A stretch of DNA of 64,000 nucleotides, taken from assembly GCF_006175945.1 (NCBI RefSeq), contig NZ_VAJL01000001.1, positions 1,674,001 through 1,738,000 on the forward strand. Reading direction: 5' to 3'. Source of the DNA: Chryseobacterium mulctrae (GTDB lineage Bacteria; Bacteroidota; Bacteroidia; Flavobacteriales; Weeksellaceae). This document shows, piece by piece, positions 25,392 through 33,893 of the stretch; positions within the stretch are counted from its first letter, which is position 1; each line of letters opens with the position of its first letter. The position numbers were made by a program, and so were the translations under genes. Below the pieces are notes generated by a model, which did not search any database, was not told the origin of the DNA, and saw only the letters and a program-made list of their open reading frames with translations.

Positions 25392-26078
25392 ATGATGGAT
25401 AAATCTAAAATTCTATACGCAGAAGATGATGAAACCATAGCTTTTCTGATTCAGGACAGCTTGGAAAATTATTATGAAATAGAACATTGCTCAGACGGAA
25501 AATCAGCGTTTGAAGCCTTCAACACCAAAGATTTTGATATTTGTTTACTTGATATTATGATGCCCGAAATGAACGGTTTCGATTTAGCTCAAAAAATAAG
25601 AGATAAAAACGCTGAAATTCCAATCATTTTCACTTCTGCTAAAGCTTTAAAAGAAGACCGAATTAAAGGTTTAAAAATCGGAGCAGATGATTATTTGGTG
25701 AAACCTTTCAGCATCGAAGAATTAATTTTAAAAATTGAAATTTTCCTGAAACGTTCTAAGAAAACGGAAACTTTTCCACAAAAATATAAAGTTGGAAAAT
25801 ACAATTTTGATCCTAAAAACTATACTTTAAACGATAATCAAAATACAATCACACTTACCCAAAGAGAATCTGATCTGCTTTTGTATTTTATTCGTCATAA
25901 AAATACGGTTCTCAAAAGACAGGATATTTTGAAGGCAATTTGGGGCGATGATGATTATTTTATGGGACGAAGTCTGGACGTTTTTATTTCAAGACTGAGA
26001 AAAGTTTTTGCCGATGAGAATACTGTTGCAATAGAAAACATTCACGGAATTGGTTTTCGATTTTCGGAGAAAGTTTAA
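25392..26078 (+). CDS. OmpR/PhoB-family response regulator
   Basis: The 228-residue regulator has EDD at 11-13, phospho-acceptor Asp54 (LLDIMMP), Thr in IFTSAKA, Lys in YLVKPFSIEEL and a C-terminal winged helix with GRSLDVFISRLRK and the wing IHGIGFRF. ATG ATG at the start leaves a one-residue ambiguity. It is a paralogue of the regulator at 20690, with the recognition helix preserved and receiver surfaces diverged. It sits 14 bases after its kinase gene. Likely targets are its own operon and the divergent DUF1573 gene. Confidence 0.95.
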   Translation: MMDKSKILYAEDDETIAFLIQDSLENYYEIEHCSDGKSAFEAFNTKDFDICLLDIMMPEMNGFDLAQKIRDKNAEIPIIFTSAKALKEDRIKGLKIGADDYLVKPFSIEELILKIEIFLKRSKKTETFPQKYKVGKYNFDPKNYTLNDNQNTITLTQRESDLLLYFIRHKNTVLKRQDILKAIWGDDDYFMGRSLDVFISRLRKVFADENTVAIENIHGIGFRFSEKV

Positions 26079-26104
26079 AGCATTAATTTTATTAAAAAGT
26101 TAAA

Positions 26105-26167
26105 CTCTCGCAGATTATTTTGATAAAGCTTATAAAAAATCTGCCAAATATCTTTAATCTGCGAGAG
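26105..26167. repeat. 63-bp inverted repeat, CTCTCGCAGATT family, copy 1
   Basis: CTCTCGCAGATTA at 26105-26117 is the exact complement of 26155-26167. The AT-rich interior includes AAAATCTGCC, a partial internal copy. It shares ends and length with the copy at 28751 and ends with the copy at 55522. Confidence 0.85.
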
Positions 26168-26340
26168 AAAATTTAAACATTAAGCAGAAAGATAAACTTT
26201 AGCATTTAGCTTAAAAAATATTTTTCTTAATTCATCTTACTTCTTAAATAAACTTAATGATTTAAAATTGTATCGATAACATTGTATTGATAAACCTTTA
26301 CATTTCATTTTAATTAAATTTACGATTCAAAATAATTTTC

Positions 26341-28638
26341 ATGAAAAATCCGACAACTATTCCTTTTCTATTTCTTTTATTTTTTGGACTAAATATTAAA
26401 GCTCAAAAATCCGAAAAACTGGTTCAATATGTCAATCCGTTAATCGGTACAGAAAAAATGGGCCACACTTATCCCGGTGCAACCGCACCTTTTGGAGCTG
26501 TTCAGCTCAGTCCTGAAACCGATACAATTTCCTACGAAATGAATGGAAAATACAATGGTGATGTTTATAAATATTGTGCAGGTTACAGATATGAAGACAA
26601 AACGATTGTCGGTTTCAGCTCAACCCATTTTAGCGGAACCGGACATTCTGATTTGGGAGATTTTCTCGTAATGCCAACTGTGGGAAAACTGCAATTGAAT
26701 CCCGGAACAGCAACAAATCCTGAAAGTGGTTACAGAAGCAGATTTTCACATGCAAATGAAACCGCAGAAGCTGGATATTACAAAGTAAAGTTAGACGATC
26801 ATAATATTTTAGCCGAATTAACTTCTACAACAAGAGTCGGTGTTCATCGTTATACTTTCCCGAAATCTGACCAAGCGCATATTATTTTAGATTTGATGGC
26901 CGGAATTTACAATTATGATGGTAAAAATGTCTGGACTTATGTTCGCGTAGAAAACGGAAATACGATTACCGGTTATCGACAAACTAACGGTTGGGCGAGA
27001 ACGAGAACGGTTTATTTTGCAATGAAATTTTCAAAGCCATTTAAATCTTACGGTCAGAAAAATTATGATGGAAAACAAGTTTACGGTGGATTTTGGAGAA
27101 AATTTGATCAGACGAAAAACTTCCCGGAAATCGCAGGAAAAAATCTGAAAATGTATTTTGATTTCGATACGAATGAAAATGAAGCGATTGAAGTTAAGTT
27201 GGCAATTTCACCAGTAAGTCAAGCCAATGCTTTAGAAAACTTAGAAAAAGAGACTGGAAACTTATCTTTTGACCAAGTGAAAGCACAAACACAGGAAATT
27301 TGGAATAAAGAATTAAACAAAATCGTCATTAAAGGTTCTGAAACAGAAAAAACGAATTTTTATACGGCAATGTATCATACTTTTATCAATCCGACAACTT
27401 ATATGGATGTGAATGAAGAGTATAAAGGTTTAGATCAAAATATTCATAAAGCGGAAGGTTTTACCAACTACACAACGTTCTCTATTTGGGATACGTATCG
27501 TGCACTTCATCCTTTCTTCAATATTATTCAACCGAAAAGAAACGGTGACATGGTGAAATCGATGATGGCACATTACGATCAGTTTTCTATGAAAATGTTG
27601 CCAATTTGGTCGCATTATGCGAATGATAATTGGTGTATGAGCGGTTATCACAGCGTAAGTGTAGTAGCAGATGCGATTATTAAAGGAAATTATAACGGTG
27701 ATGCAAAAGCTGCTTTAAAAGCCTGTGTAGAAACTGCCAACAAAAGAGATTATGAAGGAATAGGATATTACATTGATAAAGGATATATTCCTGTCGAAAA
27801 AAGTGGGACTTCGGTTTCAAATACTTTAGAATATGCCTACGACGACTGGGCAATTGCTCAATTGGCGAAACATTTAGGAGAAACAGAAATTTACAATCAA
27901 TTCATCAAACGTTCTGAAAACTGGAAAAATAATTTTGATAAAACAGTAGGATTTATGCGTCCTCGTTTGGCTGACGGAAGTTTTAAAAAAGATTTTAATG
28001 CATTAAGTACGCACGGACAAGGCTTTATCGAAGGGAATTCGTGGAACTACAGTTTCTTTGTTCCCCAAAATCCGGACGAATTAATTAAAATGATGGGTGG
28101 AAAGAAAAAATTTGCTTCAAAACTGGATGAATTGTTCACGATGCATTTACCAGACGAATTTTTCGCCGACACGGAAGACATTACAAGAGAAGGAATTATC
28201 GGAGGATATGTTCACGGAAACGAGCCTGCTCATCATGTTGCCTATTTCTACAATTGGGCGGGACAACCTTGGAAAACGCAGGCACAGATTAGACGAATTT
28301 TGGAAATGCAATACAAAGCGACACCCGATGGATTGGGCGGAAACGACGATACCGGACAAATGAGCGCATGGTATATTTTGAGTTCGCTTGGTTTTTATCC
28401 TGTTGCTCCAGGTTCGGAAGATTACGCCATTGGAAGTCCGGCGATTGATCATGCTGTTTTGAATTTGGAAAACGGAAAAACTTTTGAAATTGAAGCTATT
28501 AATCAAAGTGCAAAGAATGTCTATGTGGAAAAAATTGTTTTGAATGGAAAAGAAATTAAGAACTTTACTTTGAAGCATTCTGATATTATGAATGGTGGAA
28601 AATTAAGTTTTCAGATGAGTTCTAAGGCTAGGAAATAG
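26341..28638 (+). CDS. GH92-family alpha-mannosidase, exported
   Basis: The 765-residue protein starts with a signal peptide ending near residue 21 (LNIKAQ), then the GH92 N-terminal beta-sandwich: VNPLIGTEKMGHTYPGATAP, SSTHFSGTGHSDLGDF. The (alpha/alpha)6 catalytic domain shows FSIWDTYRALHPFFNIIQP, EGNSWNYSFFVPQ, HGNEPAHHVAYFYNWAGQPW and GGNDDTGQMSAWYILSSLGF. GH92 enzymes are calcium-dependent exo-acting mannosidases, mostly alpha-1,2, that trim N-glycans and yeast mannan in the periplasm. No SusC/SusD pair is nearby, so it is not in a typical polysaccharide locus. It is full length. Confidence 0.95.
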   Translation: MKNPTTIPFLFLLFFGLNIKAQKSEKLVQYVNPLIGTEKMGHTYPGATAPFGAVQLSPETDTISYEMNGKYNGDVYKYCAGYRYEDKTIVGFSSTHFSGTGHSDLGDFLVMPTVGKLQLNPGTATNPESGYRSRFSHANETAEAGYYKVKLDDHNILAELTSTTRVGVHRYTFPKSDQAHIILDLMAGIYNYDGKNVWTYVRVENGNTITGYRQTNGWARTRTVYFAMKFSKPFKSYGQKNYDGKQVYGGFWRKFDQTKNFPEIAGKNLKMYFDFDTNENEAIEVKLAISPVSQANALENLEKETGNLSFDQVKAQTQEIWNKELNKIVIKGSETEKTNFYTAMYHTFINPTTYMDVNEEYKGLDQNIHKAEGFTNYTTFSIWDTYRALHPFFNIIQPKRNGDMVKSMMAHYDQFSMKMLPIWSHYANDNWCMSGYHSVSVVADAIIKGNYNGDAKAALKACVETANKRDYEGIGYYIDKGYIPVEKSGTSVSNTLEYAYDDWAIAQLAKHLGETEIYNQFIKRSENWKNNFDKTVGFMRPRLADGSFKKDFNALSTHGQGFIEGNSWNYSFFVPQNPDELIKMMGGKKKFASKLDELFTMHLPDEFFADTEDITREGIIGGYVHGNEPAHHVAYFYNWAGQPWKTQAQIRRILEMQYKATPDGLGGNDDTGQMSAWYILSSLGFYPVAPGSEDYAIGSPAIDHAVLNLENGKTFEIEAINQSAKNVYVEKIVLNGKEIKNFTLKHSDIMNGGKLSFQMSSKARK

Positions 28639-28750
28639 TTTTTTAAACACGAATTGCACTAATGTTTTGCTCTAATTTTCACAAATAATTGTTTTGCGAA
28701 TTTTTCGTTATGAATAGTGCGAAAGTAGAGTGAAGAATCTATAAATAAAT

Positions 28751-28813
28751 CTCTCGCAGATTTTGCTGATTACGCAGATTTTTAAAGGCAATCATTTGCT
28801 TAATCTGCGAGAG
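28751..28813. repeat. 63-bp inverted repeat, CTCTCGCAGATT family, copy 2
   Basis: CTCTCGCAGATT at 28751-28762 is complementary to 28802-28813. The interior carries GATTACGCAGATTTTT, a partial internal copy. Its length equals copy 1 exactly. Confidence 0.85.
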
Positions 28814-28861
28814 AAAAAAAGATTGCAAGTTGTAGTCTTTTTTATTTGTAAACTTTAAGCT

Positions 28862-28913
28862 TTGGCTAAAGCCAATTTGAGGCGGGCAAATGAAAAAGCA
28901 GGCTAAAGCCCGC
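28862..28913. repeat. REP-like double palindrome
   Basis: TTGGCTAAAGCCAA at 28862-28875 is a palindrome. GCGGGC at 28882-28887 pairs with GCCCGC at 28908-28913 across a spacer containing GGCTAAAGCC. The GGCTAAAGCC core occurs in both halves. It is GC-rich against the background and resembles REP/BIME elements. Confidence 0.55.
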
Positions 28914-28950
28914 TCCTATTGATATAATTGCATGAAAATTCTATTTTAAT

Positions 28951-30288
28951 TTACTCCTGAATTTCAAAAAGCAATCGCTCTCCGAATTTTTGTTCATTGA
29001 TTTTTCCATTTTCATAGACCAGATTTCCATTAACGAAAGTGTGCGTCACTTTAGATTGGAAACTCATCCCTTCTAACGGACTCCAACCGCACTTGTACAG
29101 GATATTTTCTTTTTCAACGGTCCAGTTTTCATTAAGATCAACCAAAACTAGATCAGCCTTGTAACCTTCTTTAATGAAACCTCTCTTCTCAATTCTGAAT
29201 AAAATCGCAGGATTGTGAGCCATTTTTTCAACAATTCTCTCCAAAGAAATCTTTCCGTTTTTATAATTTTCTAACATTACAACCAAAGAATGCTGAACCA
29301 AAGGCGCTCCCGAAGGACATTTGGTGTACACATTTTGTTTTTCTTCCCAAGTATGAGGTGCATGATCTGTCGCAATCACATCAATTCTGTCATCCAACAA
29401 AGCTTCCCAAAGTGCATCTTTATCTTTTTGCGTTTTTACAGCAGGATTCCATTTGATTAATCCTCCTTTTGTGTCGTAATCTTCATTCGTAAAAGTTAAA
29501 TGATGAACACAAACTTCCGCAGTGATTTTTTTATCTTTTAAAGGAATATCATTTCTGAAAAGTTCCATTTCTTTAGCAGTGGAAAGGTGAAAAACGTGAA
29601 GCCTTGCTCCTGTTTTTTTTGCCAACTCAACTGCTTTTGATGAAGATTTATAACAAGCCTCTTCGCTTCTTATTAAATGATGGAATTTCACAGGAATATC
29701 TTCACCATATTCATCCAGATATTTTTGAGTATTGGCTCTAATTGTAGCTTCATCTTCACAATGAACCGCAATCAGCATCTTTGTATTGCTGAAAATATTT
29801 TCTAAAGTTTCAGGATTATCAACCAACATATTTCCTGTGGAAGAACCTAAAAACAATTTAATTCCGGGAACATTTCTTGGGTTTGTTTTCAAAACTTCCT
29901 CCAAGTTATCATTCGTTCCGCCCATCATAAAACCATAATTGGCAAATGATTTCTGAGAAGCAATGTCGTATTTATCAGCTAATAATTCCTGAGTTACAGC
30001 GTTGGGAACAGTGTTGGGTTGCTCAATAAAACTTGTAGTTCCTCCTGCAACCGCAGAACGAGATTCAGATTCGATATCGCCTTTGTGCGTTAAACCTGGT
30101 TCACGGAAATGTACCTGATCATCGATTACTCCAGGCAAAAGATATTTTCCTTCGGCATCGATAATTTGGTCTGCATCTTCAGAAATTTGAGAATCAATTT
30201 TAGAAATCAAATCGTTTTCAATCAGAATATCACTTTTTATAATTTTTCCTTCGTTGACGATTTGAGCATTTTTTATAAGAATTTTCAT
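28951..30288 (-). CDS. pyrC: Dihydroorotase, Bacteroidota type
   Basis: Dihydroorotase closes carbamoyl-aspartate to dihydroorotate in pyrimidine synthesis. The 445-residue amidohydrolase has the metal motif region DDQVHFREPGLTHKGDIE near residues 56-73, AGGTTSFIEQPNTVPNA near 85, IKLFLGSSTGNM near 143, HCEDE near 177, HVFHLSTAKE near 230 and the late Asp in ATDHAPHTWEEK near 308. The first ligand position of the usual HxH reads Gln58 (QVH), which I recall as common in Bacteroidota members. The rest fits the class of about 430-445 residues. It is divergent from the flippase gene. A hydantoinase-like relative is the main alternative. Confidence 0.85.
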   Translation of the reverse strand: MKILIKNAQIVNEGKIIKSDILIENDLISKIDSQISEDADQIIDAEGKYLLPGVIDDQVHFREPGLTHKGDIESESRSAVAGGTTSFIEQPNTVPNAVTQELLADKYDIASQKSFANYGFMMGGTNDNLEEVLKTNPRNVPGIKLFLGSSTGNMLVDNPETLENIFSNTKMLIAVHCEDEATIRANTQKYLDEYGEDIPVKFHHLIRSEEACYKSSSKAVELAKKTGARLHVFHLSTAKEMELFRNDIPLKDKKITAEVCVHHLTFTNEDYDTKGGLIKWNPAVKTQKDKDALWEALLDDRIDVIATDHAPHTWEEKQNVYTKCPSGAPLVQHSLVVMLENYKNGKISLERIVEKMAHNPAILFRIEKRGFIKEGYKADLVLVDLNENWTVEKENILYKCGWSPLEGMSFQSKVTHTFVNGNLVYENGKINEQKFGERLLFEIQE

Positions 30289-30383
30289 TTTTACTTTTTA
30301 GATATAAGATTGATATTGCACAAATTTAATATTTTCCAAAGTGATTTTTAAACATCAATCAGAAAATTATGAATTCTAATATT

Positions 30384-30391
30384 TACATTTG
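30384..30391 (+). promoter_or_regulatory. Candidate -7 promoter element (TACATTTG)
   Basis: TACATTTG matches the Bacteroidota sigma-A -7 consensus TAnnTTTG exactly. It lies 18 bases before the TTG codon at 30410 and would make the earlier TTG at 30389 impossible as a start, because that codon lies inside the promoter. Confidence 0.4.
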
Positions 30392-30409
30392 CATTTTAAA
30401 AACCTAAAA

Positions 30410-31864
30410 TTGTATAAGAAACTATTTGGACAAACCGCTGTTTACGGGCTCAGTTCTGTATTGGTAAGAATTTTCCCTTTTCTTATTGCACCTATTGTAA
30501 CAAAAGCTTTCGGACCTTCAGCTTCGTCACCTTTCGTAGATTGGTATTCTATTGCCGGAGTAATCACCGTTTTCCTGACTCATGGGATGGAAACGTCATT
30601 TTTTCGTTTTGCGCAGGAAGGTGATATTGATAAGAAAACTTTGGTTTCTACCTGTGCTCTAAGTATTTTAGGAACAGGCTTTATTTATTTGATTTTAGGA
30701 TATGTTTTCAGGCAGGATCTAGCGAATGCTTTCGAAACTCCGGATCAGGTTAATTATTTAATTATTTTCCTTTTCATTCTATCCTTCGATGCATTTTCCA
30801 CAATTCCTTCAGCAGTTTTAAGACTTGAAGGAAAACCTATTCAATATATGCTTTCAAAAGTAATTGGTTCTTTGGCATATTACTTTTTAGTTGTTTTCTT
30901 CATCAAATGGCTTCCGAATTATCCTGACGGAATTTTAGGAATTAAATATAACCCTGAAATTGGTGTTGGTTATGTTTTCATTGCCAATCTGGTACAAAGT
31001 ATCATTACTTTAGCGATTGTAGGAAAAGAATTTGTGAATTTCAGCTTTAAAAAATTCGATTTTAAGCTTTGGAAAAGAATTATGAATTATTCCTGGCCTG
31101 TAATGATTGCAGGATTGGCAGGAATTATCAATCAGACTTTAGACCGACAGTTTTTAAAATATTTACTTCCAAAAGAAGAAGCGAAGCATCAGATCGGAGT
31201 TTATGGTGCTGTTTATAAGATTGCAACTTTTATCACGGTTTTCAGACAGGCTTATCAATTAGGAATTGAGCCTTACTTTTTCTCAAGTTTTAAAGATAAA
31301 AACAACCATAAAACTTATGCCGTTTTAATGGATATTTTTGTGATTTGCAACTGTTTAATTTACATCGGATTAATGGTAAATCTACAATGGATTTCTGAAA
31401 AATATTTAAAAAATCCACTTTATTATGAGGGAATTGAGATCATTCCATTTGTAATGTTAGGTGCATTATTTTTAGGTATTTATTTAAATTTATCGATCTG
31501 GTATAAACTTTCAGATCAAACAAGAGTTGGGCTGTATATTTCTTTAATCGGAGCTGCAATTACTATTTTCATCAACTTTACATTTATTCCTACCTACGGA
31601 TATTGGGCGAGTGCTTTTGCTGCATTAATCACGTATACAAGTATGATGATTATTTCATACCTTTGGGGGAAATCACAATACCCTATTCATTATAATACAT
31701 CCAAAATAGCAATTTATCTCTCATTATCTATTGGTATTTCGATGATATCCTTTTATTATTTCCGGCACAATTATTTAATTGGAAACGGATTGTTTCTTTT
31801 CTTCATTGCATTTTTAGCATATAATGAAAGGACGATGATAAATAAAATTCTAAGAAGGGCTTAA
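30410..31864 (+). CDS. Oligosaccharide flippase family protein (Wzx-like)
   Basis: The 484-residue protein has about 12-14 hydrophobic helices and the polysaccharide-synthase/MATE-like N-terminus YKKLFGQTAVYGLSSVLVRI. Members flip lipid-linked sugar units across the inner membrane. There is no in-frame ATG near the start; the frame is closed upstream by a stop at 30377-30379. Translation therefore begins at a TTG, either 30389 or 30410. I chose 30410 because it gives the usual family N-terminus and follows a good -7 element. The sugar nucleotidyltransferase gene is 33 bases downstream, suggesting a shared glycan pathway. Confidence 0.88.
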   Translation: MYKKLFGQTAVYGLSSVLVRIFPFLIAPIVTKAFGPSASSPFVDWYSIAGVITVFLTHGMETSFFRFAQEGDIDKKTLVSTCALSILGTGFIYLILGYVFRQDLANAFETPDQVNYLIIFLFILSFDAFSTIPSAVLRLEGKPIQYMLSKVIGSLAYYFLVVFFIKWLPNYPDGILGIKYNPEIGVGYVFIANLVQSIITLAIVGKEFVNFSFKKFDFKLWKRIMNYSWPVMIAGLAGIINQTLDRQFLKYLLPKEEAKHQIGVYGAVYKIATFITVFRQAYQLGIEPYFFSSFKDKNNHKTYAVLMDIFVICNCLIYIGLMVNLQWISEKYLKNPLYYEGIEIIPFVMLGALFLGIYLNLSIWYKLSDQTRVGLYISLIGAAITIFINFTFIPTYGYWASAFAALITYTSMMIISYLWGKSQYPIHYNTSKIAIYLSLSIGISMISFYYFRHNYLIGNGLFLFFIAFLAYNERTMINKILRRA

Positions 31865-31897
31865 TTAAACTTTATAAATAAAAACAAACATTCACAT

Positions 31898-32914
31898 ATG
31901 AAAATTATTGTTCCAATGGCTGGAAAGGGCTCAAGATTGAGACCACATACTTTAACCGTTCCAAAACCATTGATTCCGATTGCAGGAAAACCAATCGTAC
32001 AGAGATTAGTAGAAGATATTGCTAAAGTGGCAGGTGAAAAAATTGAAGAGGTAGCGTTTATTATCGGAGATTTTGGAACTGAAGTAGAAGAATCATTACT
32101 TAAAATAGCAGAAAAACTTGGCGCAAAAGGAACCATTTATCATCAGCTTGAACCTCTTGGGACAGCTCATTCGATAAAATGTGCTGAAGAATCTATGCAG
32201 GGAAATGTTGTGATTGCTTATGCAGATACTCTTTTCAGAGCAGATTTTACTTTAGATACAAATTCTGATGGCGTAATCTGGGTGAAAAAAGTAGACGATC
32301 CTTCTGCTTTTGGTGTTGTAAAACTGGATGATTATGGTTTTATCACAGATTTCATCGAAAAACCTCAGACTTTTGTTTCAGATTTGGCGATCATTGGGAT
32401 TTATTACTTTAATTCAGCAGAAAAATTGATGGCTGAAATTAACCATATCATGGATAATAACATTAAAGTAAGTGGAGAATATCAATTGACCACTGCTTTA
32501 GAAAATCTTCGTCAAGCCGGTGCTAAATTTTCTTTAGGAAAAGTAGATGACTGGATGGATTGTGGAAACAAAAATGCGACTGTAGAAACCAATGGTAAGA
32601 TTTTAGAATATGAAAAAGATGAGTTTACAGCTTATCCTGAATCTGCCAATATTCAGAATTCTTTAATTATTCAGCCTTGCTATATCGGTGAAGGAGTTGA
32701 AATTTCCAACTCAAAAATCGGACCTTACGTTTCATTAGGTAAAGGAACAAAAGTAATCAATTCTAATATTGACAACTCGCTGATTCAGGAGAAAACAGTG
32801 ATTGATCATGGAAATCTTTCCAACTCAATGATCGGAAGCTCGGCTCATTATTTTGGAGTAGCCAGAGAAATTTCTTTAGGAGATTTTTCAGTTTTAGATT
32901 TTTTATCAAAATAA
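31898..32914 (+). CDS. Sugar-phosphate nucleotidyltransferase
   Basis: The 338-residue enzyme has the NTP-transferase signature MKIIVPMAGKGSRLRPHT followed by VPKPLIPIAGKPIVQRLVED, YADTLF near residue 108, the sugar-binding EKPQTF near 156 and EYQLTTAL near 196. The C-terminal 80 residues look like a left-handed beta-helix (IGEGVEISNSKIGPYVSLG) of the acetyltransferase/pyrophosphorylase kind. It activates a sugar-1-phosphate with NTP; glucose-1-phosphate thymidylyl- or uridylyltransfer is most likely, but the sugar is not fixed by the motifs. It probably shares a transcript with the upstream flippase. Confidence 0.9.
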   Translation: MKIIVPMAGKGSRLRPHTLTVPKPLIPIAGKPIVQRLVEDIAKVAGEKIEEVAFIIGDFGTEVEESLLKIAEKLGAKGTIYHQLEPLGTAHSIKCAEESMQGNVVIAYADTLFRADFTLDTNSDGVIWVKKVDDPSAFGVVKLDDYGFITDFIEKPQTFVSDLAIIGIYYFNSAEKLMAEINHIMDNNIKVSGEYQLTTALENLRQAGAKFSLGKVDDWMDCGNKNATVETNGKILEYEKDEFTAYPESANIQNSLIIQPCYIGEGVEISNSKIGPYVSLGKGTKVINSNIDNSLIQEKTVIDHGNLSNSMIGSSAHYFGVAREISLGDFSVLDFLSK

Positions 32915-32938
32915 ATTTAAATAAAATAACGTTGAGAG

Positions 32939-32965
32939 AACCACACAATAACATTTTGTGTGGTT
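32939..32965 (+). terminator. Hairpin after the nucleotidyltransferase gene, weak terminator
   Basis: AACCACACAA (32939-32948) pairs perfectly with TTGTGTGGTT (32956-32965), loop of 7. Only a short T tract follows, so it may attenuate rather than stop transcription into the DUF4292 gene. Confidence 0.5.
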
Positions 32966-33050
32966 TGGCGTTAATATTGCAAAAGGTTACTAAAAATCTG
33001 CAAATAAAATCGAAGAGATTACATTCGCTACAAAAACAATAAAACATCAT

Positions 33051-33893
33051 ATGAAAAACGGGGCTATCTTCCTGATTCTTACACTGACTGTACTTTCCTG
33101 CAAAAGCAGAAAAGCCCTTAATCAGAATTCTTCTGAGAACGACAGCATCCAGATACAAAATTCAGATAAAAATGATCCTAAAGATGCTAAAAACATTCAG
33201 GATCGTTTGACTTTTTACGAGAAAATATTTCTACATCCAAAATTTGAACATGTAAAAATCAGCAGTAAAATTACAGCAAGTGATTTAAGAGTAAGTCCGC
33301 TTGACGCAACAATTTACATCGAAAATGATAAAAAAATATGGTCTAATATTACTTTTCTAATCATTCCTGCAGCAAGAGCGATTATAACGCCGGAAGGAAT
33401 TAAGGCTATGGACAGATACAATAAAAATTATATCGATTCAGATTTTGATTATCTCAATAACCTTTTGAATGTTAATTTTATTGATTATAAAACTTTAGAA
33501 AAACTCTTGATGGGACGTACATTTATGCATATCACCAACAGTAATTCAAGAATTGTAAAAAACTCTGAAGGTTACCAGCTGACTTCCATTACAAACCAGA
33601 AGATCGTTACAGACGAAGTTACAAGAGAATACAAAGTAGAAATGCAGTACACCGAAGATTTCAATTTAAATTGGGTAAAATTACAAGATGTAAAATCCAA
33701 TGATGCTATTGAAATCGTATATGAAAACTGGGAGACCTTTCCGAATGAAGTAAAGCTACCAAAAAATGTTAAAATAATTATAAAAGGTTCTAAAACAAGC
33801 CAGATTTTAATGGAAAACACGAAATTTGACTTTTCGAGGATGGAAACACCTTATTCTGTTCCAGCCAATTATAAGAAAATTGATATTAAATGA
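33051..33893 (+). CDS. DUF4292-domain lipoprotein
   Basis: The 280-residue protein has a lipoprotein signal (MKNGAIFLILTLTVLSC, lipidated Cys17), a short Asn/Ser/Asp-rich linker and a DUF4292 domain from about residue 60. Features include VKISSKITASDLRVSPLDAT, IWSNITFLIIPAARAIITPE and a terminal PYSVPANYKKIDI. The fold resembles LolA/LolB-type lipoprotein carriers, suggesting an envelope lipid or lipoprotein role; that is inference. Its TGA overlaps the next ATG (ATGA), coupling it to the EnvC-like gene. This neighbour pair is usual in flavobacteria. Confidence 0.85.
   Translation: MKNGAIFLILTLTVLSCKSRKALNQNSSENDSIQIQNSDKNDPKDAKNIQDRLTFYEKIFLHPKFEHVKISSKITASDLRVSPLDATIYIENDKKIWSNITFLIIPAARAIITPEGIKAMDRYNKNYIDSDFDYLNNLLNVNFIDYKTLEKLLMGRTFMHITNSNSRIVKNSEGYQLTSITNQKIVTDEVTREYKVEMQYTEDFNLNWVKLQDVKSNDAIEIVYENWETFPNEVKLPKNVKIIIKGSKTSQILMENTKFDFSRMETPYSVPANYKKIDIK

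Larger units (their letters stand above)
28639..28950. other. 312-base intergenic region holding two repeat elements
   Basis: Between convergent genes, it contains copy 2 of the CTCTCGCAGATT inverted repeat (28751-28813) and a REP-like pair of palindromes (28862-28913). No ORF and no clear terminator with a T-run is seen. Confidence 0.6.

Noticed and set aside
26105..28813. The repeat copies as a CRISPR array or remnant.
   Set aside because: The copies are over 2.5 kb apart, with a gene between, and are self-complementary single units; there is no regular repeat-spacer structure and no cas gene.
32763..33158. 131-codon minus-strand frame across the nucleotidyltransferase/DUF4292 gap.
   Set aside because: It overlaps two well-supported genes and has no domain or signal; its existence follows from base composition.
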